In this document: in pieces, positions 8,467-17,435 of the stretch | How positions within the stretch are numbered: the first letter of the stretch is position 1 | Layout: the number at the start of each line of letters is the position of its first letter | NCBI GenBank assembly: GCA_013203845.1 | Contig: JABMPE010000530.1 | Location: forward strand, 1 to 36,081 | Reading direction: 5' to 3' | DNA length: 36,081 nucleotides | DNA from: Rhodopirellula sp. | GTDB taxonomy: Bacteria > Planctomycetota > Planctomycetia > Planctomycetales > Planctomycetaceae | Notes under the pieces: generated by a model | The model's input: only the letters and a program-made list of their open reading frames with translations | Database searches by the model: none | What the model was told of the DNA's origin: nothing | Made by a program: the position numbers and the translations under genes

Positions 8467-10257
8467 TCAGATTGAGATGGAATGGTCGATGTTCTGCGGC
8501 TTGAGATAGTTGTACTCAAAGCCAATTTCGTCGTTCCGTAAGTCGATACCATCAGAGATTGCTCGCAGCTGACGACGGAACTGACCGACGACCAGGTAAG
8601 CTTCGAAGCAATGCTCCTTTGTAAACGCCAGGAGTTCACCGGCACGCAGAATAGACCGTTCGGTGGGCTCGCTGAGCAGCCAGACCATCCCGGTTTGTCC
8701 GAGAGTCCGTTTCCAGTCAGGCAGCGCCTTGTAGTAGTCGCGTTTCGTAAACAACGGACGGTCATCTTCAGGAGCGTGTTCGGGAAGTGAGCTGTACATG
8801 GCGACCGGAGCGTTTGGAACCCAGCCGTACGCTCCAAACTGTCCGTTATTCACCGCGGCGTGCTGAGCGCTGGCCCGGAAGATGACGTTGCCAGCAATAT
8901 CAAACAACTCCTCGCGAGTTGTGACTCGTTCGGGAAAACCTTTGACGCCACCTTCTCCGGGATGGCTGACTTCTCTGACCCACGCCTGGAGTTCCGGGTC
9001 GTTGATGACGTCTTCGTCAGATTGATACCAGATAGCGAGGATGCCGCGGGCGTACTCGTCGATGGCTTTGTAAACCCTGGTGGCGTCGTCGCGGTAGAGA
9101 TAACCAGGCAGGTCGTTAACGTCCCGGCGGTTCAGATCCGCGTGCAGACTGTGATCCTGATACTTCCAGGACGCCCATGTCATTCGAACCAGATTGATAT
9201 TACCGATGTGTTTGGCCGCCATCGATTTGGCGATCTCGCCATGCTCCGCCAACAGGTTTTTTCGAGCCTGTTCGTTGATCGCCAGCGTGTGTTCGAAATG
9301 CGGCATCAGAAGCTGATTCAGCGGATGATCAGGATGCAGATTCCTCAGAGTTGCCAGCGCGAAAACTTCGCTGACCAGGTGAGTCTCCAGCAGGTGCGAG
9401 ATTGACTCGTGGTAATGAGAATCAGAAGCCTGAACGTGACCTCGAGCCATCATCCAGTCCCATCGCCGGTTGAGCGGTGTGAAGACCGGATTGTGATCGG
9501 TGATGTCGCGAGGCTTCAACTGAATGGCCAGTGGCATCAGAACACCGCAGTCGTCGGTGTAAAACAGTGTCGTGGGTGCAGCCAGAGTGGCGTTACCACG
9601 GACATGCTCCTGAACCGGCTTATCCCAGAGCATGGGATATTCGGTCATGTAGATGCGCCCGGCTTTCATGGCTTTGTTGAATCTTGATCGGTGGCGAACC
9701 ACCAGCACTTTGTCGGCGGCGTTCGCCAGAGCGTCGCCTGGCGTTTCGGTACAACGCCGAATGGCGATTGGATTAACGCCGGCCAGTCGCTGCCGCGCAA
9801 AGACGGCGTCTGATTCCCAGTCGTCCTTGACGCTGGGTGGCGGAATCGTTCCCAGTAATCGTTCGTAAGAAGCATCGCTGATCGTTCTTGACGCAAAGCT
9901 GGTCAACTTCACCCAGGCCTGACGGGCTTTCATGCTGCCGGCGTGAGTTCCGTGTCGAAAGAACTTCGGTCCAGTAAAACGAGCTTCAGGCGGCAGTTCT
10001 GAGACAAACAATTCTTTGGGCGGCAGAATCCGGACGAGCTTCGTCATGGCGCGTCGCATTTTACTGGCCCCCGGCCAAGGGCCAGTCTGCGCGGGAAGGC
10101 GTCGTTCTTCATCAAGGCCTTCGTCATGCAGGATGGGGAATCGCCCTCGATTGATGGCGATCGTCAGCTGACGCGCCCGCTGACGATCTCCCGAAACGTG
10201 CTGCGGAAGCTGATAAGGGCTGGGATTAGAAATCCGACTGATCGGTGTCGATTCCAT
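8467..10257 (-). CDS. Lipoxygenase
   Basis: The 596-residue product is a catalytic lipoxygenase domain with no separate PLAT domain apparent. Iron ligands can be read directly: His288 and His293 in SHLLETH, His466 and Asn470 in AQHAAVN, and a C-terminal Ile596 in SISI. The segment ATLRNLHPDHPLNQLLMPH and the following TLAINEQAR match the family core. Lipoxygenases insert O2 into polyunsaturated fatty acids to give lipid hydroperoxides. Residue 331, 38 residues after His293, is Ala; at that site Ala usually goes with S and Gly with R products. The start chosen is ATG 10257, with AGGA about 8 bases upstream; the frame extends to 10407 but that would overlap the upstream gene. It follows the membrane catalase-like gene by 65 bases on the same strand, so the two are probably cotranscribed. 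Confidence 0.95.
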   Translation of the reverse strand: MESTPISRISNPSPYQLPQHVSGDRQRARQLTIAINRGRFPILHDEGLDEERRLPAQTGPWPGASKMRRAMTKLVRILPPKELFVSELPPEARFTGPKFFRHGTHAGSMKARQAWVKLTSFASRTISDASYERLLGTIPPPSVKDDWESDAVFARQRLAGVNPIAIRRCTETPGDALANAADKVLVVRHRSRFNKAMKAGRIYMTEYPMLWDKPVQEHVRGNATLAAPTTLFYTDDCGVLMPLAIQLKPRDITDHNPVFTPLNRRWDWMMARGHVQASDSHYHESISHLLETHLVSEVFALATLRNLHPDHPLNQLLMPHFEHTLAINEQARKNLLAEHGEIAKSMAAKHIGNINLVRMTWASWKYQDHSLHADLNRRDVNDLPGYLYRDDATRVYKAIDEYARGILAIWYQSDEDVINDPELQAWVREVSHPGEGGVKGFPERVTTREELFDIAGNVIFRASAQHAAVNNGQFGAYGWVPNAPVAMYSSLPEHAPEDDRPLFTKRDYYKALPDWKRTLGQTGMVWLLSEPTERSILRAGELLAFTKEHCFEAYLVVGQFRRQLRAISDGIDLRNDEIGFEYNYLKPQNIDHSISI

Positions 10258-10322
10258 ACTCACGGTCCTGCGTCGCTGATTAAAAGAGGGGAAAGTGAAC
10301 TCTGGTAACGAGGCCGCTCCAG

Positions 10323-12926
10323 CTATGAATCTTCCGCCATCACAGGCGTTTGAACCGCTGGCGGGTCGCTGGCGGTGTGCAGGAGTCCCTGCGAAGGACG
10401 CCGCCACAAACGTATTCGACCAAGGATGCTGTTGACCCGGTATTGAGCGGTCGCCAGCGTGCGTGGGTCATCCAGATCAGAGATTGATGAACCTTGAGGT
10501 GGCCTCAGCGATGGCGGACTGTTTCGCGGATCGAAACGAAGCCCATCGCTCTCGGCAGTCGTCAGCAATCGACTCAGAATGAGGTCACCCAGTGAGCGCC
10601 AGGGATGCGTTCGCTCGTCCCACTCCAGAGACGCGTCGTACCACTCGAGCGAGTCTTCGCGCTGCGGCGCGTGAAACTGTGCTTCGAGACGATACGTCAC
10701 CGGAGGTCCTTCAGTGAGGCGGTCATAAAGTCGCTGCCGCAGATAATCGGCACTACGTGGCTCGCCAGGACGCCGACTCTGATTCCAGAGAGTCTTCAAA
10801 TCTTCGATATCGGTCAGCCCTTTATCGGCGTCCGTCGACACTCCGTCTGACGTTGGCACCAGTCGAAAACGAACCAGATAGTGGTTGCCGTCGGGCACTC
10901 GCCATTCAAGAACGAGCTGGTTGTAGTAAGTCAGGCACGTGAAACTTTTCGGCGCTCGCCTGAGACCCGCGACCAGGCCCTCGCGAAGAGTCTTGCCGGT
11001 CTCGATTCGTTCTTCGAACTTGCCGATCGGTAGAATGTGCCAGGCATCCTGGAGGCTTCTGATTGGAGCAAACGAACCTGTTGCAAACAGCATGTCTAAA
11101 GGACTGTCTGTACCAACCGATAAACGCATGGCGCAACCGCGAATATCAAGGCACGTGTCGTCTGCCTGTGTTCTGTTCGAAAATCGAAGCTGAACAGGAA
11201 ACTCTCTGGTCTGACTGAAAAACTCGTTGTCAGCCACGCCTTTCAATTCCGGGTCCGCAAAGTCGGACTCTGTCAGCGGCTTCATCCGAAAGACACCCCC
11301 GGCACCGACTCCCTGTCGATAAAGCGTGCGGCGTCCGAACAACAGCGGTCTGACCAGCATCGGCAGACCAATTGACAGATCGCCCCATTGCCAGTCGCAA
11401 GCGTCAGATTCAATATTCTCAGTGGACCAGGGATCTTTATGTCGAAGCTGCCTCCACGTGAGCGCGACGAACAGCACACCCTGAAAACCATAGAGATAGG
11501 CCCAGATTGTTTGCTCGTGAATATTGAGATTGATGGCGGCGTTAATGGCGAACGTTACAAATACGATGTTGAAGATCCAGGCAATGCTCTGCCAGATCCA
11601 GTCGCGAGCTGAGCCGAGCGCGAAGTAGCTGAACAGGGCCAGGGCCAGCACCCACACGCCCAGCATCCGTACGGAATGGACGACAATTTCTGTGTTGAGG
11701 TGGTCGAGTTTCGGCTGAGTGAAGATGTACGCCGAGACGTGCGGCTGAATCAGCGTAAACAGGCCGACGATGGCCAGCATGACAAACTGGAACATCCAGA
11801 TGGTCCACAACTGCGGAGGTCGTCCCTGAGCAATTCCCGCATCGTCCTGGGGAGGATCTTCATTCTCGCCAATCAACCAGTAATAGGCGTTTGTAATGCC
11901 AAGAAATGCAACCGTCACAATCGAAATCGTGAGGCAACTCGGAAAGAACCGGACTCCATCCGTTGAAACAAAGTTGTGGTAATCGCTGCAGACTTCAAGG
12001 ACGCCAATTCTGGTCCACCACACAGTCAGCAGGGTCCAGATGGTCCAGCTGGTTGCTTTGGCGGGACGCTGCTTCAGCAACGTTCCCAGCAGGGTCACAC
12101 CCACCAGCAGCCCACCGAAGAGTACGACTTTCTGGATGGACAATTCTGCTCCCAGCCGCGTCCAGAGAATACCGACGGTCCAGAAGAGGGACACCAGCAC
12201 AAAGATTCTGGCGAGAGGTCGACGAATTGAGGCGCTGATCATTCCAAACAAAGTGAATAACGCGGCCCCAAGAATCGAAGGACCTGACTGTCGGACGTAA
12301 TCGGTAGCAATTTCCCACGACGTCGCCTGCGTTGGCTGTGCATCGAGAATCAGATGACGCAACGCTGAGATCGGCTGGTGTTCGTCTGGTCTTCCGATTA
12401 AGCCGAGCATCACATCCGTCACCGACTCAGCAGCACCACCCTTTTCAATCCAGGTCAACAGTTCGACCGGAGGGTCTGGGAATTCGTCGGCGGCGTTAAT
12501 CCAGGCGGTTACTTTTGCCCAGGCAATGTCGTCTTCCAGACGCGGCTCGCAGGAAAGGATCCATTTCTTGACGGCCGTCCAGTCTTCCTCGGTTGATCCG
12601 GCATCGCGGTGAATGACTGATGCTCCGGCAGCGTTTCGCGCCCAGTAGCCATCCCGGCGTGTTTCAGATTCGTCATCCTGGCCTTGGGGCGTTTCCGCTT
12701 TGGACATGCGAGCGAAGAAGTCTCGAACCTTCGCGTCCGGAGGTGGGATCTTTTTCAGACCAAGAATCCAGTTGTGAAGCTCGTCTGTCGGTTTGACGAG
12801 TACTTCCGGCGGCTGCATGCCACGACTGTACTGCAGAACGAAGTCCGGATAACACAGGCTGGTGATTCCCAGGACCAACAGCAGCAGAAACTGCAGTATC
12901 CATAGTACAGGAAACTTCGTTCGCAT
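10323..12926 (-). CDS. Polytopic membrane protein with C-terminal catalase-related domain
   Basis: The 867-residue protein has a membrane helix at about 7-27, a soluble stretch to about 210, then roughly seven to nine further helices between 214 and 492. The helix region at 373-396 resembles the first helix (both LW..QF..L..G...P), suggesting an internal repeat. Residues about 530-840 resemble the catalase-related fold: GRRTLYRQGVGAGGVF at 531-546 aligns with the catalase RVVHAKGAGAFGYF motif, FPVQLRFSNRTQ with the PIAVRFSTV strand, and CLDIRGCAMRLS with the DPRGFAVKF strand. In that alignment the distal heme histidine is Tyr536. AQYR near 827-830 may hold the proximal tyrosine, but the usual R-x3-Y spacing is not seen. 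The lipoxygenase gene follows in the same direction. The likely role is handling of lipid hydroperoxides at a membrane, but heme binding is unproven. Confidence 0.75.
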   Translation of the reverse strand: MRTKFPVLWILQFLLLLVLGITSLCYPDFVLQYSRGMQPPEVLVKPTDELHNWILGLKKIPPPDAKVRDFFARMSKAETPQGQDDESETRRDGYWARNAAGASVIHRDAGSTEEDWTAVKKWILSCEPRLEDDIAWAKVTAWINAADEFPDPPVELLTWIEKGGAAESVTDVMLGLIGRPDEHQPISALRHLILDAQPTQATSWEIATDYVRQSGPSILGAALFTLFGMISASIRRPLARIFVLVSLFWTVGILWTRLGAELSIQKVVLFGGLLVGVTLLGTLLKQRPAKATSWTIWTLLTVWWTRIGVLEVCSDYHNFVSTDGVRFFPSCLTISIVTVAFLGITNAYYWLIGENEDPPQDDAGIAQGRPPQLWTIWMFQFVMLAIVGLFTLIQPHVSAYIFTQPKLDHLNTEIVVHSVRMLGVWVLALALFSYFALGSARDWIWQSIAWIFNIVFVTFAINAAINLNIHEQTIWAYLYGFQGVLFVALTWRQLRHKDPWSTENIESDACDWQWGDLSIGLPMLVRPLLFGRRTLYRQGVGAGGVFRMKPLTESDFADPELKGVADNEFFSQTREFPVQLRFSNRTQADDTCLDIRGCAMRLSVGTDSPLDMLFATGSFAPIRSLQDAWHILPIGKFEERIETGKTLREGLVAGLRRAPKSFTCLTYYNQLVLEWRVPDGNHYLVRFRLVPTSDGVSTDADKGLTDIEDLKTLWNQSRRPGEPRSADYLRQRLYDRLTEGPPVTYRLEAQFHAPQREDSLEWYDASLEWDERTHPWRSLGDLILSRLLTTAESDGLRFDPRNSPPSLRPPQGSSISDLDDPRTLATAQYRVNSILGRIRLWRRPSQGLLHTASDPPAVQTPVMAEDS

Positions 12927-13243
12927 TTTCCCGGGCCCTGTTCAGTCGACAAGAAACGCCGATGGTCGAAGAGAATCGATGCAGCATCATCGCTGAATCA
13001 CACTGCTCCAGCCATTCAATTTGCGCGCAAGCCATCGTCCCTACTACAGTTTTACCGCGGACAGAGGTGTTATCCTCCATTTGTGACAGCAGAATGGGGA
13101 GTTGTCAGGTCATGCGCGAATGTTCGGACGATCGGCGGCTGGCTACGGCAACGATTTGTGCGGCGAAGTTTCTCGCGCACACGTCGTCAGAAACACGAGC
13201 GTGGCGTGAACTCCCCGGCACCAAAAACCGACGGCATGTGCGG
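12927..13243. other. Intergenic region upstream of the catalase-like/lipoxygenase pair
   Basis: These 317 bases separate the stop of the DsbD-like gene from the start of the membrane catalase-like gene, both on the minus strand. Short frames exist on both strands but none has a ribosome site or recognisable product. A ten-base palindrome TTGCGCGCAA lies at 13021-13030. The promoter of the catalase-like/lipoxygenase pair probably lies here, but no convincing -35/-10 pair was found. Confidence 0.5.
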
Positions 13244-15679
13244 CTAATCGACTGCGGTGATCGAAGTCAGACTGGCCTGAGGAACGGACGGATGAGCGTT
13301 CTCTGTCACCACAGTTTGCAACTGCTCGATCAACGTCGACTGGCTCCAGGCGTCGCGCAGCACGATGGGCTCGGTCGGTCGCGCCGGTGAAAATACGGCA
13401 AGTGTCGGAATGCTGTCTCCGCCGAGCCGGTTCAGCAGGTCTCGAATTTCGTCCGAGCCGTCGGTCCAGTCGGCCTTGAGCGTGACGAATCCGTGAGCGT
13501 CGACAACGTCGCGCGTCGAGTCCGTATTGAGTGTCGTCTTCTCAACGACTTTGCAGGTGAGACACCAATCGGCGGTGAAATCGACCATTACTGGTTGGCC
13601 GTTCTTCAGCGCGTCTGCAACTGCATCGGGCGTGAATGGTTCCCAGTGCAGCTTTTCATCGGCAGATGCCAGGTGGTAACCGTAGCCGCTGATAACACTC
13701 ACGACACATAGCGCGGCAAATCGAAACTTCCATCGGGTCGCCGGTGGCGATGAGAGGTCGTACAGGTTGCCGATCATCCACACGCCAATGCCCACGCCCA
13801 GCAGCATCACGAGCGTAGGCACGAGGTACGATTCGTCCAGAATCGAAAGCAGGAAGACCGTCGTTCCGAGCATGATGAAACCAGCAACCTGTTTGAAGCG
13901 AATCATCCAGTTGCCGGGTTTCGGCAGAAAACGAACAGCTCCCGGAAACAACCCGAATAGCAGGTAAGGTGACGCCATTCCCAGCCCCATCATGCCCCAG
14001 ATCATGTAGATGACAACCGGCGGCTGTTGAATGGACCAGCCAAGTGTTGGCCCCAGAAAAGGACCGCTGCATGGGGTGGCAAGAACTGTCGCGAAGATGC
14101 CCGTCATGAAAGCGCCGCCGAGTCCTTCCTGATGACCGCCGGCTGACGAACCGACAAAACCGGGAATCGGGATCTCGAACACACCCAGCAGGCTCAGACC
14201 CATCACGAAGACCAGGGCAGACATCGCGACCAGGAATTCGACACTCTGAAACTGGCCGCCCCAGCTCGTTCCGGCAAACGCGGCCAGCGTCGCCAGCAGC
14301 ATGAAAACGGAAACCACGCCGAATGAGTACGTTGCATTCAGAAGAAAGATGCGTCCTCGATCTTCGCCAGCCTGCTGTACAAAGCTCAGAACCTTGATTG
14401 CTATTACCGGCAGAACACACGGCATCACATTCAGGATTAACCCGCCGAGAAATGCAAACAACAGATATTGGCCCAGCCCTACCGCGGATGATTTACCGCC
14501 CGGTTCCCGATACTGCAGATCGTCAAAGACCGAGGCCGAAGCCTTCGATCCTGTTGATGCAGGAGATGCTGGTGGAACAGTGGTTGGTGCTGCGCTGCTG
14601 ACTTTCCCAAGGTCGAACGCGAACTTGCCGGGGCGGCAACTGCTGGCATCGCAGACCTGAAAGCTCACGTTGCCGGAGATTCCATAGCCGCCAGCCTTTG
14701 CAGATTCGTCAACGGTGTACTCGCGAGTCCATGTCACCTCGTCGTGGTGAATTCGCTGCGTCTTGCCGAGTACTTCGTGCAGCTCAACTTTGTGGTTCGG
14801 GCTGAACGTTGCTTTCGCATCGACCGGTTTCAAACCACTAATCCCGAGTGTCTTGATCACGGTGGGCAAGCCGATGTTCCGTTTGTCGTGATCGAGCGCG
14901 AACGTGTGGTATCCCTTTTCCATCTTCGCCATGATCGACAGTGTCACCTTTTCGCCAGGTGTCGCCTCTGACGGAGACAGTCGAGCTATCCAGATCGTCG
15001 GGCCAGGCTTGTCGACGCCTCCGACCTTACTGGTCGGTGCATATTTAACTTCATAAACCGGAGCTGCGGCTGGGCTGCCTCCGAGACTCAGGTCGAACTT
15101 CTGATTCTTCGGGCGGCAACTTGTGGCGTCGCAGACCTGATAGCGCATTTCGCCGGTAATCTTTACGGACTCGGGCGACGCTCCGGCTTTCACTCGGAAG
15201 CGGCGAGTCCACACGACGGCGCCTTCGTGAGTCTCGACGACCTGCCCCAGCAACGGGTCGTCTTTTGATTTCGGTTTGACGGACGCCACAAAGTCGGCAT
15301 CAACGGGGTCAACGCCGGTGGCCGTTTTGATTTCGAATTTCGTGCGACCGCTGAAGCCTTTGGACATGGAATACGTGTGCGAACCCTTCGGCAGATCGAG
15401 AGCCACTTTCACGGTAACCGCGTCGCCAGCAGTTGCGGAAGCCGGTTCCAGAGTGATCTTCGGTCCGGATGTCGCTGGCCTGGCTGCGGGTTTGCCGGTG
15501 AAATCGCCAAGGTTGAACAGCCCGCTGGCGTCCTGAGCGTTGGCCGTCTGCGTTGAGTTTCCCGGCCACAAACCAACAACGGCCAGGGCGACAGCCAAGG
15601 TGACGCAGAGAGGAACCGCGACGGCGAACAGGCGAACGAGCTTGCTGTCGATCAGCAAGGTTTGGGGCCTTCTTAACAT
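13244..15679 (-). CDS. dsbD: DsbD-like thiol:disulfide interchange protein with tandem N-terminal domains
   Basis: The 811-residue protein starts at ATG 15679, where GGAG lies 7 bases upstream; the frame extends further but that part is not protein-like. Residues 15-40 form a signal/anchor helix. Two DsbD-alpha-like domains follow, each with a Cys pair: C183/C188 in CDATSCRP and C343/C348 in CDASSCRP. Residues about 402-670 form the CcdA/DsbD membrane domain with one Cys in MPC (421) and one in ATPC (537). The C-terminal thioredoxin domain has WCLTC at 705-709. DsbD carries electrons from cytoplasmic thioredoxin across the membrane to periplasmic partners, including cytochrome c maturation. 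Two N-terminal domains instead of one make it longer than the E. coli protein. The CxxCH proteins encoded elsewhere in the window would need such a reducing route. Confidence 0.9.
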   Translation of the reverse strand: MLRRPQTLLIDSKLVRLFAVAVPLCVTLAVALAVVGLWPGNSTQTANAQDASGLFNLGDFTGKPAARPATSGPKITLEPASATAGDAVTVKVALDLPKGSHTYSMSKGFSGRTKFEIKTATGVDPVDADFVASVKPKSKDDPLLGQVVETHEGAVVWTRRFRVKAGASPESVKITGEMRYQVCDATSCRPKNQKFDLSLGGSPAAAPVYEVKYAPTSKVGGVDKPGPTIWIARLSPSEATPGEKVTLSIMAKMEKGYHTFALDHDKRNIGLPTVIKTLGISGLKPVDAKATFSPNHKVELHEVLGKTQRIHHDEVTWTREYTVDESAKAGGYGISGNVSFQVCDASSCRPGKFAFDLGKVSSAAPTTVPPASPASTGSKASASVFDDLQYREPGGKSSAVGLGQYLLFAFLGGLILNVMPCVLPVIAIKVLSFVQQAGEDRGRIFLLNATYSFGVVSVFMLLATLAAFAGTSWGGQFQSVEFLVAMSALVFVMGLSLLGVFEIPIPGFVGSSAGGHQEGLGGAFMTGIFATVLATPCSGPFLGPTLGWSIQQPPVVIYMIWGMMGLGMASPYLLFGLFPGAVRFLPKPGNWMIRFKQVAGFIMLGTTVFLLSILDESYLVPTLVMLLGVGIGVWMIGNLYDLSSPPATRWKFRFAALCVVSVISGYGYHLASADEKLHWEPFTPDAVADALKNGQPVMVDFTADWCLTCKVVEKTTLNTDSTRDVVDAHGFVTLKADWTDGSDEIRDLLNRLGGDSIPTLAVFSPARPTEPIVLRDAWSQSTLIEQLQTVVTENAHPSVPQASLTSITAVD

Positions 15680-15989
15680 GAAACATCTCCGACCGGGTGG
15701 GCCCGGGCTGGCGTGACCAGTGACTCTGGTGGCGACTCGATCAGTCCGGGATGCGGGACCGTACGAAACGTTCATCGCGAACTGTTGGCTTTTTCTATCT
15801 TCGGAACATGATTGCCGACTACACGGTGAAACGCCGCACAGTTTCCGATTCGGCTGACGACTTCGACGCCGTGTCCCATCGAAGCTTACTCGCGTAATCC
15901 AGCAATGATACGCGACCTTGCGAAACAACGGCAATTCGAGTCCGCGAGGGATGCCGCCCGGTCAATACGACCGGAACTATGGACGACGC
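15680..15989. other. Intergenic region between DUF1501 and dsbD-like genes
   Basis: About 310 bases lie between two minus-strand genes. A small perfect hairpin, CCGGTC with loop AATAC and GACCGG, is at 15958-15974, just beyond the DUF1501 stop. It has no T-run, so it is not a clear intrinsic terminator. No gene was recognised here. Confidence 0.45.
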
Positions 15990-17435
15990 TTACGTCAGGC
16001 CGGAAATCGGCTCGCCATGATAAATGTGGTAGGGGCGGTTGAAGTCGTCCTTCCACGCGGCGGTGCGGGGAATTCCGAGGGACTCGTAGATGGTCGCGGC
16101 CATGTTTTCGGGTTTTTGAGGATCGGCCGTCGGGTAACCACCAATCTTGTCTGAGGAGCCGATGACTCTTCCGCCCTGCACGCCGCCGCCAGCAAAAAAC
16201 ACCGACTGTACCGCTCCCCAATGGTCGCGGCCTGGTAGTTTGTAGTGGGCTGGCAGGCCGGTGACTTTTGGAGTCCGACCGAACTCTCCAGCCATGACGA
16301 CCAGCGTTGAATCAAGCAGTCCGGAATCGCTGAGGTCGTCCAGTAATGCCGCCACCGAACGGTCCATCGGCGGGAGCAGTTTGTCCTTCAGGTTCGGGAA
16401 AGCGTTGCCGTGAGTGTCCCAGGATTCGTTGTTGCCCAGGTTGACCTGGATCATGTTGACACCGGCTTCGACCAGACGCCGAGCCATCAACAGCGACCAG
16501 CCGAACGAATTCCGACCGTAGCGGTCGAGGATGGAGTCATCTGCTTTCACAACATCGAACGCGTGCCGGACCTTGTTGTCAGTCAGAAGCGAAATGGCAC
16601 CCTGTCGAAATTTGTCGAATTGTTGTGTCGATGCAAACCCATCGAGTTCCTGACGTTGCCGCTCGACTTCATGCATCAGACCGAAACGTCGCGCGATGCG
16701 AGGTTGTGTGAATCCTTCCGGCAGATCCAGACTCGGAGCCTGGAACTTCAGCGACTTCACGTGCTCTGTCCCGCGAGCATGATGAAATTCGTATTCGGGA
16801 AACGCTCCGTAGGTCGTGCTGTTAAATGGCGCCGCGTCGACGAACCACGGATCGCGACGCTGTCCCATCTGGCCCGCGAACTGTCCGGGGATGACTCGAC
16901 CGGATCGATGAATCAAACGTTCGGGTAGCACAACGGCGGGCGGAAGGTTGTTCGTCGTCGGAAAATGATCACCGGCGATCGCCGCGATTGATGGCCAGTC
17001 TTCGGGCCTGGGCTTGCTCGCGTTGAATGTCGGTGGCATGGGCGTCCGACCGGACAGCATCACCATATGCCCCTGCGAGTGTTCGTTGTAGGGATGAGTC
17101 AGGGATCTCACGATGGACCATTTGTCGCTTCGTTTTGCCAGTTCCGGCATGTGCTCGCAGATTTGCAGGCCGGGAGTTCGCGTCGAGACCGGCAGGAACT
17201 CACCGCGAATGTTGTCGGGAGCGTCTGGTTTCATATCGAAACTATCGTGCTGACCGAGTCCTCCGGACAGGAAGATGTAGATCACCGAACGCTGTTGCGA
17301 AGATGCCGGCGAAGTCCCCAGGGAATCGGCAGCTCGCAGTGCCGCGAGATGGTTCGAACCAAGTCCCAGCAGGCCGACCCCGCCCGCCTGAATGGCCGCG
17401 CGACGCGTCAGATTTGGATGCCGAGTTACAGTCAT
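15990..17435 (-). CDS. DUF1501 protein (first copy), Tat-exported
   Basis: The 481-residue protein begins with MTVTRHPNLTRRAAIQAG, a twin-arginine signal followed by a hydrophobic GVGLLGLG stretch, so it is probably exported folded. The core has YIFLSGGLGQHDSFDMKP, HPYNEHSQGHMVMLSGRTP, VNMIQVNLGNNESWDTHG and VVMAGEFGRTP, all typical of DUF1501, a family in the alkaline-phosphatase/sulfatase fold that is very abundant in planctomycetes. The activity is not established. The start at 17435 was chosen because the Tat signal begins there and AGAGG lies upstream; a start at 17486 would add 17 residues. Unlike the second copy at 31043 it has no DUF1549/DUF1553 gene directly upstream. Confidence 0.9.
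   Translation of the reverse strand: MTVTRHPNLTRRAAIQAGGVGLLGLGSNHLAALRAADSLGTSPASSQQRSVIYIFLSGGLGQHDSFDMKPDAPDNIRGEFLPVSTRTPGLQICEHMPELAKRSDKWSIVRSLTHPYNEHSQGHMVMLSGRTPMPPTFNASKPRPEDWPSIAAIAGDHFPTTNNLPPAVVLPERLIHRSGRVIPGQFAGQMGQRRDPWFVDAAPFNSTTYGAFPEYEFHHARGTEHVKSLKFQAPSLDLPEGFTQPRIARRFGLMHEVERQRQELDGFASTQQFDKFRQGAISLLTDNKVRHAFDVVKADDSILDRYGRNSFGWSLLMARRLVEAGVNMIQVNLGNNESWDTHGNAFPNLKDKLLPPMDRSVAALLDDLSDSGLLDSTLVVMAGEFGRTPKVTGLPAHYKLPGRDHWGAVQSVFFAGGGVQGGRVIGSSDKIGGYPTADPQKPENMAATIYESLGIPRTAAWKDDFNRPYHIYHGEPISGLT

Noticed and set aside
8860-9405. 181-codon plus-strand frame
   Set aside because: Antisense to the catalytic core of the lipoxygenase, which is the well-supported reading.
12962-13390. 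142-codon plus-strand frame between the catalase-like and DsbD-like genes
   Set aside because: Its end overlaps the DsbD-like gene in antisense, it is rich in Cys, Arg and Ser without pattern, and there is no ribosome site.
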